Positions 49,259-60,488 of a DNA stretch of 64,000 bases are shown here, one piece after another. The stretch comes from Dillenia suffruticosa. Its lineage: Eukaryota; Streptophyta; Magnoliopsida; Dilleniales; Dilleniaceae. The notes below the pieces were generated by a model. That model was given only the letters and a program-made list of their open reading frames with translations, had not been told where the DNA came from and did no database searches. The translations under genes were made by a program, and so were the position numbers. The stretch lies in contig JAVTVX010000031.1 of assembly GCA_033439265.1 (NCBI GenBank), positions 14,297,001-14,361,000 on the forward strand, written 5' to 3'. Position 1 is the first letter of the stretch; every line of letters starts with the position of its first letter.

Positions 49259-50674
49259 GTTCGCGATCTGATTTGAAGAATTAAAAATAATTTTAACAAA
49301 GTCCCTAAAAATGAATCGTCAACACCTAGAAATAGAAACCCTAACACTGTTCGGATACGGTAATCTAAAGCGGGGAGAGAGAGAGAGAGAGAATGGAAGA
49401 AGGGGGGTTTACAGAAAATGGGGATTCCCTCGGAAGGGTTTTGTCCTTTTGAAATTAAACGACGTCGTGTTGGTACTGGCATAACCATGAATGTTGCGTC
49501 GTCCTGGGCAACGCTGCGTTTCTTCCTCGGATATTGTTTTTGGAATTTGCAAAATTAGGGCCTCTTCTTCGTAGAACAGCTACAAATGCCCAACATTGCT
49601 TCCACTTAATAAAATGCCACTTTATCTTTGGATTGTGAACAATCTCATCAAATCATATTGCCATAAGAGAAGTCCCTCTTCTATCCTTTTATTTAACGAC
49701 CACGATGACAACGACGGACAATATCCTTAATCAACATTTATGGTATTTGAATTAATATTTAAAATTTTAAAATTTTACTTCATAAAAATAAATTGAAAAT
49801 GATTCTGCAGAATATAATAGAGAGACTATTAACATATTTGATGTAAAACTAATTTCAATTAAGAAATAAATAAATTTATAGTAGCATGAAATTTGCAAAG
49901 TTGTTTTCTCTCTTTGTCTTTTCCTTTTTATTTATAATAGTCCAAATCCCTATTTTGGTTCGTGTATTAACTACTATGTATATTTATCAAAAATATAGAG
50001 TAATGAAAAAATTAATACATCAAATAAGAACTCTTAATAAATAATTTCGAACTTATCCGATAAATAAGCAAAATTTATTTATTTATTTTTTTAAATCTCA
50101 ATATTCAGACTTTGGATTTTGTTAGTTATGAGTTCATCAATTATGATTTCGAATATCGATTATGATTTTTGTTTTCATTTTCCATGGGTTTTCGTATTAA
50201 TCATTAGGGTATTTGTCTATGTTCTTTGCTATATAGGGAATGTTGTTTGTCCATTGTCACCTCTGGAGCCGAAGAATACCAATAATAGATAATAATATAA
50301 AAAGGAAAAAGAATAGCCCATTCAAAGAAGGACATTTTTGTCATCTCAAAAATAATAATGGTGTAAATTTCATAAGATAAATTTGCCTTAATTCATGAAA
50401 ATGAGTAGAATTTTCTCTCGGATCTTTGGCAAAGTTTAGTGTAAGAGTTTTGTGACGATGGAAGGTTTGATCATTTGAAATTTCTCAATGAGGGGAGGGA
50501 GAAAGAGAGAAATTTTGTGAAATTTTTAAGAGAACAAATTCCTTAATTGAAATCATAATTACTCAAATTGAATTAATTTAATTTCATATACTTATAATTA
50601 AGTACTAAAAAATAATAAAAAAAATAAAATTTAAACCATATATAAGTATGGAAAAAGTTGCAATTGGATACCTA
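49259..50674. other. Promoter side of the GON-4-like gene and intergenic DNA
   Basis: A GA run at 49,374-49,392 (CT on the transcribed strand) lies about 120 bases upstream of the start codon and probably falls in the 5' leader. The palindromic core ACGACGTCGT lies at about 49,460. Beyond about 49,600 the DNA is AT-rich, and no gene is seen. Confidence 0.5.
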
Positions 50675-50980
50675 AAAACACATATACTTGATCCGCAAAA
50701 ACACATATACTTGGTTCTTTGGAAAGTCAACAACATTTTGGAGATCCTGAATCAACGGCAAAGGGAACTGATCAAGGGGCCAATGGAGGGAGCAAGGATG
50801 GCACAATAGGAGGAGATCAGGAATGGGAAGGGAAAAAGGGATGAAAGAGACAACATATATTGAAGGTAAAAAAGTAGAACAAACAATTGGAAATATACAG
50901 GGATCGAGGAAAGGGAGTCATATTGCAGGGACGGAACCAAAGGTTAGTCGGCGTAGTGGAAAAAACTCTGTGTCCCTTAA

Positions 50981-51487
50981 TCAAGTGCTTGAGTTCGAGG
51001 CTCTTTGAGAACGAAAAACACTATTTTGGGAGACCTTTCCTTTTATAGGAGAGCCAACAGTCAAGTCGATTCGAATTAGTCGGAGCGAAATTTCGGATAC
51101 CGAGGGTCAGGGACAAAAAAAAAGATTGTGGCGATAGAGATCAGAAAAGAGAAACTGATGGGCGAATGGAAAACAATAAGGAGAAAGAGATGGGCAGTGG
51201 GCCAATTAAGTTGGATCGGACAGAGTGGGCTCAATCAAGTGCTTGAGTTCGAGACTCTTTGAGAACGAAAAAAACTATTTTCGGAGACCTTTCCTTTTAT
51301 AGGAGAGCCAACAGTCAAGTCAATTCGAATTAGTCGGAACGAAATTTCGGATACCAGGAGTCAGAGACAAAAAAAAAAGATTGTGGCGATAGAGATCAGA
51401 AAAGAAAAACTGATGGGCGAATGGAAAACAATAAGGAGAAAGAGATGGGCAGTGGGCCAATTAAGTTGGATCGGACAGAGTGGGCCG
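50981..51487 (+). repeat. 254-bp tandem duplication inside the LINE 5' part
   Basis: Copy 1 begins at 50,981 and copy 2 at 51,235, both with TCAAGTGCTTGAGTTCGAG. The copies are nearly identical across the unit, with only scattered substitutions (for example GAGGCTC/GAGACTC). LINE-like sequence continues after the second copy. Confidence 0.92.
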
Positions 51488-51939
51488 TGGTAGTTAAGGG
51501 ACTGAAGAGAAATGAACTGTTAAAAGAAAAAAGTGAGGGGCTTATGGGCTTGATGGGCTTAGCAAGAAGACCTACATGGCCAACTATTAAAAGGGATGAA
51601 GAGGAGGAAAGTGGTAGGCCAGAAGATCTTAAAAGGCCAAATCGAGAGGAACACACATAGACATTTTTGATCCAGGAGAAGAATGCCCAGGTGGTGAGTC
51701 TAATTTTTCAATTTCAACGGTAATTGAAATATCACTAGTTTTCCAAAAACATGATGAACCAATGGAGGGAAGAATGGAATGGGAAGATAGGGAAGCAAGA
51801 GGGAAAGGGGAGGAAAAATTGAAAGTTGACAGCATAGACTGTGACTACTGCTAGTGGAGGGATCCCGTTGCTTCATTTTCCTTGATCTTCAAAATGAGTT
51901 GCAAAATTATCACTTGAACCTATAGAGGCATTGGGAATG

Positions 51940-52330
51940 GGAGGTTTATGAGAGTATGCAAAGAATTGTTGGGCAGACAAGCTCCAGATATCCTGCTCCT
52001 CCTCAAAACGAAGGTAGGCTCTAGTAATTTTTCTAAATTCCTGTTTAGGCAAGACATGGAAGTGGACTTTGTAGTGGATGCGAATGGCTTTAGAGGGGGC
52101 CTCTGGCTTAAATGAAATAAGAGCAACATGGAGATTCAGGTGGTCCACCATGCTTATCAATGGGTCTATGTATAGGTTAAGGAAGGAAATCGGAAATGGT
52201 GACTTATGTACGTCTATGTCCAACCTTACAAACAAGATAAAATAGTCTTTGGGGGGGGGAATACCATAGTTAGCTAAGGGAATTACATGTCAATGGTTTA
52301 TAATGGGTGATTTCAATGATATAGTGGTCA
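51940..52330 (+). pseudogene. LINE endonuclease domain remnant
   Basis: The plus frame shows LLGRQAPDILLLLKTKVGSS, then DFVVDANGFRGGLWL (about 52,065-52,110), and after a damaged stretch with a G run (52,250-52,259) the catalytic-type motif IMGDFNDI (about 52,300-52,322). These match the exonuclease-endonuclease-phosphatase domain of plant L1 LINEs. The 120-codon frame on the opposite strand (51,873-52,235) is its shadow. Confidence 0.8.
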
Positions 52331-52576
52331 AAAGCAAAACCACAAGTAGGAATAGCAAGATTTGGAGAAGGAGCATGAAGTTTAGAAGTAGATGGGAAGA
52401 ATGCAATCTCCAAGATTTCAAAGCCTATGAAAAAAATTTGTATGCTCCATAAGCAAAGAAGGCAGAATTGTATTACAAAAAAATTTTGATAAAGTCCAAG
52501 AAAAATTTGATAAAAGCCCCTGGGAATTTGGAGGCTAAGGTAGTTTTTCCTGAGTTGAAAATAATTAACCTCCTAC

Positions 52577-53497
52577 TTGCACGGATACCATAGTCCAATA
52601 ATCTTACACACCAGGTTTTCAGCTCCTCCCAAGCCTGAGAGTAAATCTTTTAGATGTAAGGCAACTTGGTTATCTCATCCAGAGTTTGAGGATATTTTTG
52701 CAAAAGCTTGGGAAAAAGGAGAGAGATTTCTGGTGCAAGCAATTAGGAACACAGTTGATGAGCTCAAGAGTTGGAATAAGATGGTTTTTTAGAACATTTT
52801 TGAAAAGAAGAGAAAGTTGGAGGCAAGGATTAAGGGCATCAAAAGGGCCAGAAATTACAATCGTTCTGGAACTTTGCAAGCTCTGGAGACTTATATTCTT
52901 AAGGAATACAATAGAGTGCTAGACTAAGAGGAGATGTTTTGGCTTCAGAAGTCTAGGATCAATTAGTTGAATACTAGGTTTTTCCATCTCACTACGAAAA
53001 TAAAGAGACAAAAAAAAAGATTACAGTTTTGCAGGTGAATGAAGATTGGTGCATAAATCAAGTTAAGTTAAAATTTACCACTTCAGATGATTTCACACCG
53101 GTTTTTTGTAGATGATTTGCTCTTTTTTACTGAGCCGGAATAGTTGAATTTGAGCGTCATTTTAGAATATCTTCGAACATTCTTGGCTGAGAGTGGGATG
53201 GAGGTGAATCATGTTAAACCCAGAATTTGGTTTTCTCTTAGGACTCCGTGGACCACTAAAATGTCTCTGATTACAATTAGTAAATTTACCACTTCAGATG
53301 ATTTAGGGAGGTATCTAGTGGTCTCAACCATTCATAAGAGGGTGAAGAGAGACTTCCATAATCAGTTGGTTGAAAATATTCAAAATAAGTTTAATGGTTG
53401 GAAGGCCAAACTCTTGAGTACATCAGGGAGGAAAACTCTTATTCAAATTGTGAATACTGCAATACCATGTGCACCATGCAGACAACTTGACTCTTAA
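52577..53497 (+). pseudogene. LINE reverse transcriptase with core deleted
   Basis: The first piece (52,577-52,922) matches the region just before the RT domain; an FFHLTTKIKRQ segment follows near 52,980. The palm motif FVDDLLFFTE stands at about 53,105-53,135, and the C-terminal part (53,144-53,497) has a WFSLRTPW segment and GWKAKLLSTSGRKTLIQIV. RT motifs expected between about 53,040 and 53,095 are absent, so several hundred bases were lost. The junction carries a 23-base stretch repeated at 53,282-53,304. Confidence 0.8.
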
Positions 53498-54179
53498 TAG
53501 AAACATGTAATAAATTGGATAAGATTAATAAGAGTTTCTTGTGGGGAAATTAAGAAGGGTGAGAGGAAAATACATTTAGTGAAGTAGAAAACTATATATA
53601 AGCCAAAAAGGTTGGGAGGGCTGGGGATTCACAAAATGAGGGAGAGTAATATGGCGTTACTCACTAAGTTGGGTTGGATGGTAGCAAAAGCCAATGAGAC
53701 TCTTTGGTGTCAGGTCTTAAGAGCCAAGTACCTGAGCAAAGAGAATATCTTCAGTTACAAGAAAGGGGTTGGAGGGTTATGCGTTTGAAGGGGCATCTTG
53801 AATAATGAGAAATGTCTACTAGAAGGGGCAAAATAGAGAGTGGGTGATGGGAGAGATATTGACTTTTGGAGGGACAGATGAGCAGGGGAAGAGAGGCTCT
53901 CAACTCATGTCATCCTCCCTAAATGAGGAAGCTGCCACAGTTTAGGGTGGTGAACTTCATTGATGAAGAGGGTAGGTAGAAAACCCAAGACTCTAGTGAA
54001 TAGGTTACCGGTGATATAATGGAAGTGATAAGCAGAGTTATGATCCCAAGGAGGGAGAGAGTGAAAGATCAAATCATATGGAGTAGAACTAATAATGGGG
54101 AATTTCCATAGCTAGTGCATATGATATTATGCAGATGAATCAAATTGCTGGTGGCTGGAGCTAAGTTTGGAAGAAAATT

Positions 54180-54886
54180 TTGCCTAAGAAGGTGAAGTTC
54201 TTCTTATGGACAGTTGTATGGAAGAAGTGTCTGACTAATGTGGAAAGAAAAAGAAGATGTTTGACGAAAGATGATATATGTCGACAATGTGGGGAGAAGG
54301 AGGAAACGTTGCTTCATGTCCTTAGGAACTGCAGCGGGGCTAGGGCAGTTATGAGAAGGCTAGGTATAAGTATGGAAGGAGAAGGAGAGTTTAGGGAAGG
54401 AGAGATTGGGAGCTAGCTAGGAAAAGGGGTTAGAAATAAAAGAACTTTCCTCTAGTTAGATGATAGCCTCTCCTTTGCTGCGATCATATGGGTCATGTGG
54501 AAAAGGAGATGTCCGATGGTCATGGATAACAAGAGGGAGGACAATCAAGCCGTGTTTAAGAGGATTTCCAACATGTCCAGAGCTTGGGAAGAAGCCTTCG
54601 AGGGAAAAGACAACAGAAATGGAAATGCGGATATGTATCTGAAGTGGCAGCCTCCAAAAAAAGGGAGTATGAAACCCAATTCAGATGGCGTTGTAGACTT
54701 GATTACCAAGAAAACCAATGTTGGTGGTGTTTTGAGGAAGGACAACGGCAGCTGCATAAAGGATACATCATCAATATTGGAAATGCAGATGTTCTCACTA
54801 TTGAGTTATGGGGGCTTAGAGAAGGCCTAAGGCTAGCCAAAGATCTGCACAGAAACATGCTCCAAGTAGAAGTTGATTGCCTCTAG
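54180..54886 (+). pseudogene. LINE zinc-finger and RNase H-like C-terminus
   Basis: The frame at 54,180-54,416 has PKKVKFFLWTVVW and a C..C...H...C pattern (CRQCGEKEETLLHVLRNC), the zf-RVT domain. An RNase H-like part follows in two frames: SDGVVD (about 54,680), NVGGVLRKDNG (about 54,718) and ELWGLREGLRLAKD (about 54,803). A single-base frame change separates the halves. Confidence 0.8.
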
Positions 54887-55268
54887 CTTGTTCACTTGCC
54901 AAAGGGAAATGAAGAAGATGATCACCCCCTTTGTCCCATTGTAGTAGAATGCAGATAGATGATGGGGGAGCTCGGAGTGATCGGTGTGACCTAAATCTAC
55001 GGGGAAATAAACAAATATGTTGACTTTCTTGCTAATATAGGTAGAAATATAGCCTCTAGTGTCACTGTAGCAGAATGCCCGCCGAAGGAGCTGAGTAAGC
55101 CATTGTTGGAAGACATGGTGGGCTGGGGGAGCCTGCATGAGTCCAAGAGCTAGGTTGGCGGTCATAAACCGGTAGCTATGTAGTGTGTTTCTCATGTTTT
55201 GGTTGGGTCTGTTCCCTCTTTTTCTCTTCTTTTCTACCAAAAAAAAAAAAAAAACACACGTACTTGAT

Positions 55269-56912
55269 TTTAAACCATATATTTAATCATTTAATTGCCC
55301 AATAAAATTACTAATATTTCACAAAAAATTGTGAAAAATAAATCAGATTAATTCTTAGATTTCGTTTCCTTTATTAGCTTCAGACCAAAATATATACATA
55401 TATATAGTGATAGTGATTTAATCGTAGAACTTTTTCTTTCTTAGAACATAACAATATAATTTTCATGAGTAAAATTGGAAATGAAAACCATAAGATATAA
55501 TTACATATTAATAATATATAGGTTGACATTATGTCTTCATTTGAAGATATAAATTCCATGCATACCAATTTACAAATTAAGGTTATTTAAGAGAATTGAT
55601 GTTAAACTCAACTTATGTTATTTATATTTATCAATATAAAAAATATTAACATAGTAATAACCTGAATCTCTTTTATACAGATACCGATTGATGCTATTTA
55701 AATTTATTAATATGAAAAATATTAATATAATAATAATTTAAATCTCTTTTATTCCATTAAAACAAATTCATAAAAACCCCTTGTGTGTGTTTTTAGCAAC
55801 AAGCAAAATAATAATTCAAAGTAAAGATGAAATCCAGAAAGCTGCATTCTTAATCCTTATGATATCTTTTGTAACCATCTTTTAAGCAATCCTAATCATA
55901 GCCAATCAACCTCCAGCCTTATCACAAATATATTCATTTGGGTATTGGATAACCCATAAAATAAAAAGGTATTAAAACATCATGTGGTCTTGGACTTTTA
56001 GCTTTGTGGATAAGGAAGAATTCATATCATCCATAAAATATATATTTTCACTTAATTACTTTATTATATAGTTCTAGAGGGTGAGCAATATTATAACAAA
56101 AAAGAAAGGCAAATCTTAGAAATGATTCTGTATAAATTGTCTTATTGTCTCGAAGGTCCTCTAAAATCAAATTTTAAATATTTATTTTATATAATACCTG
56201 GTGCAGGGAGCTGGAATGAGTAGGACCCTTCTTGACATTTTTTTTAAGAAATAATAATATTATTTTATAAATAATAATTTTAAAATGCTATTCATCCTTT
56301 AAAATTATTATACTAATTATATATTATATTTGATATTCTGATATAAATTTATGGTTTTGTTCTTAATTTTGTACAAATAAAATGAATGAAATTCTACATA
56401 GAGTTTATGAATTATTTTTATCATATATGGTAATTAAAAATATTTGCATCATTTATTTAAGTATTAAGAAAAAAGCTAGAAAAGGATAATGGGGTCACAG
56501 TGACCAAGCTTTATCAATGAATAAAAAGATTATGGTAGAGACATCTGTGGTAAAAGAATTTTATTTAAGTATTTTCTTTAAAATCCCGTATTTAAATTTT
56601 TATAAATATATATATTTTCATGATTTTTATTATTTTATTTAAAAAGAAAAAAGAAAAAAAAAAAACTGTGAACAAAGAGCGGATACTTATGCACTTGGTC
56701 ATTTATGGTTGTCATTTAGACACGAAAAGCCAAACCAACAAACTTCAACCTTCAACGACTCATCAAAGCTAAGAACCACCGGTCATACTTCTCTCTTTCT
56801 CTCTCTCAACCACCAAATCTTTATTATACCTCCCACGATTTGATCTATTAATTCAACCAGTAAGACCCCTCCCCTTACTTTCCTGTACTGCTTGCTTGTG
56901 AGAAAAACAAAT
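55269..56912. other. Intergenic DNA upstream of the R3-MYB gene
   Basis: AT-rich DNA without a gene. It contains a diverged direct repeat of about 62 bases (starts 55,616 and 55,692, period 76). The last 200 bases, with CTCTCTTTCTCTCTCTC-type and CCACGATTTG sequences, probably hold the promoter and 5' leader of the MYB gene; no clear TATA box could be chosen. Confidence 0.5.
55616..55758. repeat. Diverged tandem repeat, period 76
   Basis: Two copies share TG(T/C)TATTTA(T/A)ATTTAT, AAAAATATTAA and AATCTCTTTTAT in the same order and spacing. The unit is AT-rich and noncoding. Confidence 0.7.
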
Positions 56913-57356
56913 ATGGGAGACTTGGATCAAACATGTGCTGACAAGAATGAGGAAAATAAAGGTATTTCCTTTTGAATTTAACGGCTATTAATCTTATTTC
57001 AACGCATATTCATCTTTGCTTTGTTGATTTATGATCTGGGTTTTCTCTATTTTAGGGCTAACAAACCATGATCATAAGTTGGAGTTCTCTGAAGATGAGG
57101 TTACACTCATAGAAAGAATGTTCAGTTTGGTTGGCAAAAGGTATTTTTTTCTCCTACGTCTTCTGTTTTTCTTAAGTTGTCTAGCTTGAGGTTTTAGACT
57201 CCTTTTTAGTTCAATTTTGTTCTAATTAGTGTTGTCTTGATCTGATTTTTGGATAGGTGGTCTTTGATTGCTGGGAGAATTCCAGGAAGAACAGCTGAAG
57301 AGATAGAGAAGTATTGGACTTCAACGCATTCTTCAAACACATCAAGTCAACGATGA
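56913..57356 (+). CDS. Single-repeat R3-MYB protein, CAPRICE/TRIPTYCHON type (77 aa)
   Basis: Small nuclear MYB repressors of this family bind the bHLH partner of MYB-bHLH-WD40 complexes and displace activator R2R3-MYBs; they affect trichome and root-hair patterning or anthocyanin. Exons 56,913-56,961, 57,056-57,140 and 57,257-57,356, with GT/AG ends; phases join to 234 nt, 77 residues plus stop, normal for the family. Both introns lie where the family usually has them, and the second falls just before the RW of the repeat. The R3 repeat spans about residues 25-66 and includes [27 protein letters not shown]. The bHLH-interaction signature keeps its Leu, Arg, Leu, Leu and Arg, but the first position is Thr instead of Asp/Glu. 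There is no R2 repeat and no recognisable EAR-type motif. The predicted role (which trait it represses) cannot be told from sequence. Confidence 0.92.
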
Positions 57357-57635
57357 TTGAAATGACTCTTGCTTGTATATAAGTGAACTTTTGTATGGCT
57401 CTGTTGGGTTTGGGATTTGGGAAGTAGCAAAATCAACCAGATGTAGGCAAGGGAGTGGGGTACTAAACATATGTGACGCTTTTAAGATGATGATGGCACA
57501 CAAGTGTATACAATTGTAAATTAAATCATTCTTGTATATAACTTGAACTTCCATTCTGTTGTTAATAATCAATCCAACCCCATGGCTCAATGCGATCAAA
57601 ATAGTGCTGATAACCTCAAATAGACGATGCCAATG

Positions 57636-57705
57636 CAGTGTAGCTCAACTGATAACATATTTCTCTTTTGAGGTTTTGATATCGAGATTTATTACATATA
57701 AAAAA
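57636..57705 (+). mobile_element. Possible tRNA-derived SINE head
   Basis: The sequence has a box A-like GTAGCTCAACTGATAAC followed, about 30 bases on, by a box B-like GGTTTTGATATCGAGATTT. This resembles the promoter of tRNA-derived plant SINEs. No cloverleaf can be folded, and no tail or target duplication was found. Confidence 0.25.
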
Positions 57706-58176
57706 ATGAGAAAATTTTAAGTCCCGCACTTTAATTACAACAAGGACAAAAAGGGCAGGAAGGTTGAGAATTATAACTTTTATCACAAATGATATTAAAG
57801 ATTATAATTTTTAAAATTACGTATATTAAATTTTGGACGGCAATTACCCTCCTGGGTTTCAAATAAGACATATTTTACCCTTTTACTTTATCTTAAAAAA
57901 ACTGAATGTTACACCATGTATGGACATTTGCTTGGCGTGGATCTTGCATTCCAATAGCAAGCGTTTGATGCCATTTGATCTTCAAATCTTACACCTATCC
58001 CATTGCATCTGGGATGAAGATTAGTGGTTTTTATAGGATACGCTGCAATCTTTTTCTATGGTGCAAAAGCACTTCTCTTCCGATTTGTCTCTATATTCTT
58101 ACGGAGTTTTTCTTCGGTGCTTGTTCTTGTAAACGTTTCCGGTACTTTTCATTTTTTTTAATTATATAAAAATCAT

Positions 58177-58187
<11 letters not shown>

Positions 58188-58217
<30 letters not shown>
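58188..58217. repeat. (AT)n microsatellite
   Basis: About fifteen AT units. It is one of several AT runs in the window; others are at about 10,008-10,023 and 13,139-13,165. Confidence 0.9.
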
Positions 58218-58221
<4 letters not shown>

Positions 58222-60488
58222 ATTTAAATACTAATTTCGAAGAAAACACTTGAAAGTCTTTACTATTAGGGTGTCGCTGCAAGAACTTCTAGTACCCTCT
58301 GCTTAAAGCCCGTTTATTTTTAGTTTAAAAGCTATTTTAAAGTTTAAATTAAAATAAATACCTTAAAAAATAAAACTAAAACCCTTTAATAGTTTCACTT
58401 CTAAAAACTCATTTTTTGCTCTTTTTTTATTAAAAAGTTGTTTGATAAAATAATTTATATAAACTCTTTAGTTAAAATAATTATAAATGGTATAAATTTT
58501 TATAACTATATTAATAACTATTCATAAATAATAAAAGTCATAAATACTAATGATTAAATTAAAAATAAATTAATATTTTTTTCTAAACTATTAACTATGT
58601 TCAATAAAAAAAACGCACACACGTGTCTCAAAATTCAACAAACAAAAGTTGACATACATCTCAAAATAAAAATAAATTAATATTTCTTTATGATAACCCA
58701 TTTTCCATTCCAAACTTTTAAGCACCTCCTCCTCACCATAACTCGCTTCTTCTTCTTCTTCTGAAAAAACATCGGATAGAACTAAAATTGAGATTTCTTC
58801 ATCATCTCCATCATTTATCACTCGTATTCTTCCTTTCCCCCACTTCCTCCCACTGGAGTTCATCATGCAGGGTTATGTCATTACCTAAACTAAAACAATT
58901 CCAACAAAGCCAATGACTCAAATCATCAACTCCTGTCTTCCCCTTATCATCACCAATATCGACAATCTTATTTTTTTCATAGATTCCGATTCAATCTTGT
59001 AACACAAATACCACACACATGATCAAATTATGGATTTTAGTCTCGACGACCTTGCAATCAAGTTCTTTCCGATGAAGGATTCAATTGAGATGGACAGTGA
59101 TAGGGAGAGGGTGATTCACCGAAAGTCAGAGATTAGTCCATCGATGATGGAATCTGCGAGGTAGACATCGATGACAAGAGGACAGGAATTATGAAAGAAT
59201 GATAAAATTGGAATTATGATTTTGAAACGAGGGCATCAACGGAATGTAAAAGCATTGCAAAAGATGGTGTGTTTTTAAAAGGAGAAGCAAAAGTTCATAA
59301 GCTTTGGGTGAAACTCTTTTTTTTTTTTTTCTTTATTAAAAAAAAAAACCTTCTTTTTTTTTTGAATTTTCTAAAAAATATCATTTTGTAGAACTTCTCA
59401 TAAATGAAAAAAAAAAAAAATTCTACCAAATGGACATTTAATCCAAAAAATCAAACTTCAAATTGAGACCCCACCATAATCTAAGAAGCACGGATAGTTC
59501 AAATGGTAAGGCTCATGGGAATTCAATTTGGTTGCCTCCTAGCCACAAACCTAATCAGCTGAATCCATCTCTCTCAGTTTCGACTAGGTTGCCTTTCTGG
59601 CCACAAACCAATCCATCTCTCTCATTTCGAGTTGGTGGCAATTATAATTAGACCCCATCTGTTTCCAAGTCAAAAAGGCGTGGTCACACAACAATGGGAG
59701 GGTCTGTTTGATTAACTGTTGTAAAATATTTATGATAAATAAATTTCTCACAACAATGTTTAAAGAAAGTTGTTATACTGGCCATTTTCTTCACCTAATT
59801 GCAAAGAAAAAACAAATTGAAGATGTTAATGTTTATTAATTATAATATTAGATGAATCATATATTTATGAATTAAATACACTAAATTTTACGTAATAATT
59901 CCTATTATTGTGTTTTGATTGATTTTTTATTAAATGATAAACATATATTTAATAAAAAATTAATTAAAATATAGTTATATAAATTATCATAATAAAATTT
60001 AATTTACGAATTATTATTATTATTATTTTTTTGTCCAGCATTATTCTCCTACTAACCGCACGAATTATTATTATTATGGATCCATATGGCAGTTTTCTAG
60101 AATTGTCTCTCTTGTCATCCATTAATCTTATGGGGTATTGACAATCGAGTCTGTCTTGGTCTCCTGCCATCCAGTGAAGGTAGCTGGGTTACTGCTGCTA
60201 GGGCGCTCAGGTGTTCTATCTGACCATTATGAAGTTCTCTCACGCACAACGTTCATGCACAATGTTCTTTATGGATTACCCCCCCCCCCCCAAAAAAAAT
60301 CTGTTAATACTAGTCATAATACAAATAATCTCTTGGCATGTACTCTCCTGTTATAAGCATGACCTGGTCTGAAAATCAGGAAAACATATACTCTTCCGAA
60401 AACATGATAGCTTTGGTAGCATCTGATGTTCTTTTTTTTGTGTCTGATCCTTGATATCCGACACTGCTAAAATTTTGTTTGGAAGCAG

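Larger units (their letters stand above)
50693..55250 (+). mobile_element. L1-type non-LTR retrotransposon (LINE), near full length but damaged
   Basis: Plus-strand parts occur in LINE order: an ORF1-like basic region (about 50,760-51,830), an AP endonuclease (about 51,940-52,330), a reverse transcriptase (about 52,577-53,500), a zf-RVT zinc finger (about 54,180-54,360) and an RNase H-like domain (about 54,660-54,886). A poly(A) run ends at about 55,254. Flanks 50,675-50,692 and 55,251-55,268 read AAAACACATATACTTGAT and AAAACACACGTACTTGAT, a probable 18-bp target duplication with two differences. Stops, frameshifts, an internal duplication and an RT-core deletion make it inactive. Confidence 0.85.
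57357..60488. other. Intergenic DNA, no gene seen
   Basis: The first 200 bases are probably the 3' untranslated region of the MYB gene. A TA microsatellite lies at 58,188-58,217 and (TTC)n at about 58,745-58,762. Open frames at 58,591-58,866 (minus) and 59,463-59,651 (plus) have no recognised homology. A stretch at 59,487-59,520 and one at 57,639-57,700 look faintly tRNA/SINE-like. Confidence 0.5.

Noticed and set aside
48467-49271. Plus-strand ORFs opposite GON-4-like exon 1
   Set aside because: Low-complexity Ile/Ser-rich translations of the complement of acidic codons; shadows.
51873-52235. 120-codon minus-strand ORF
   Set aside because: The plus strand encodes recognisable LINE endonuclease segments in the same place; the minus frame is a shadow.
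58591-58866. 91-codon minus-strand ORF with an EEEEE stretch
   Set aside because: No recognisable domain, no supporting exons, and an AT-rich low-complexity context.
59487-59520. tRNA gene
   Set aside because: There is a vague box A-like sequence but no box B at the right distance and no cloverleaf.
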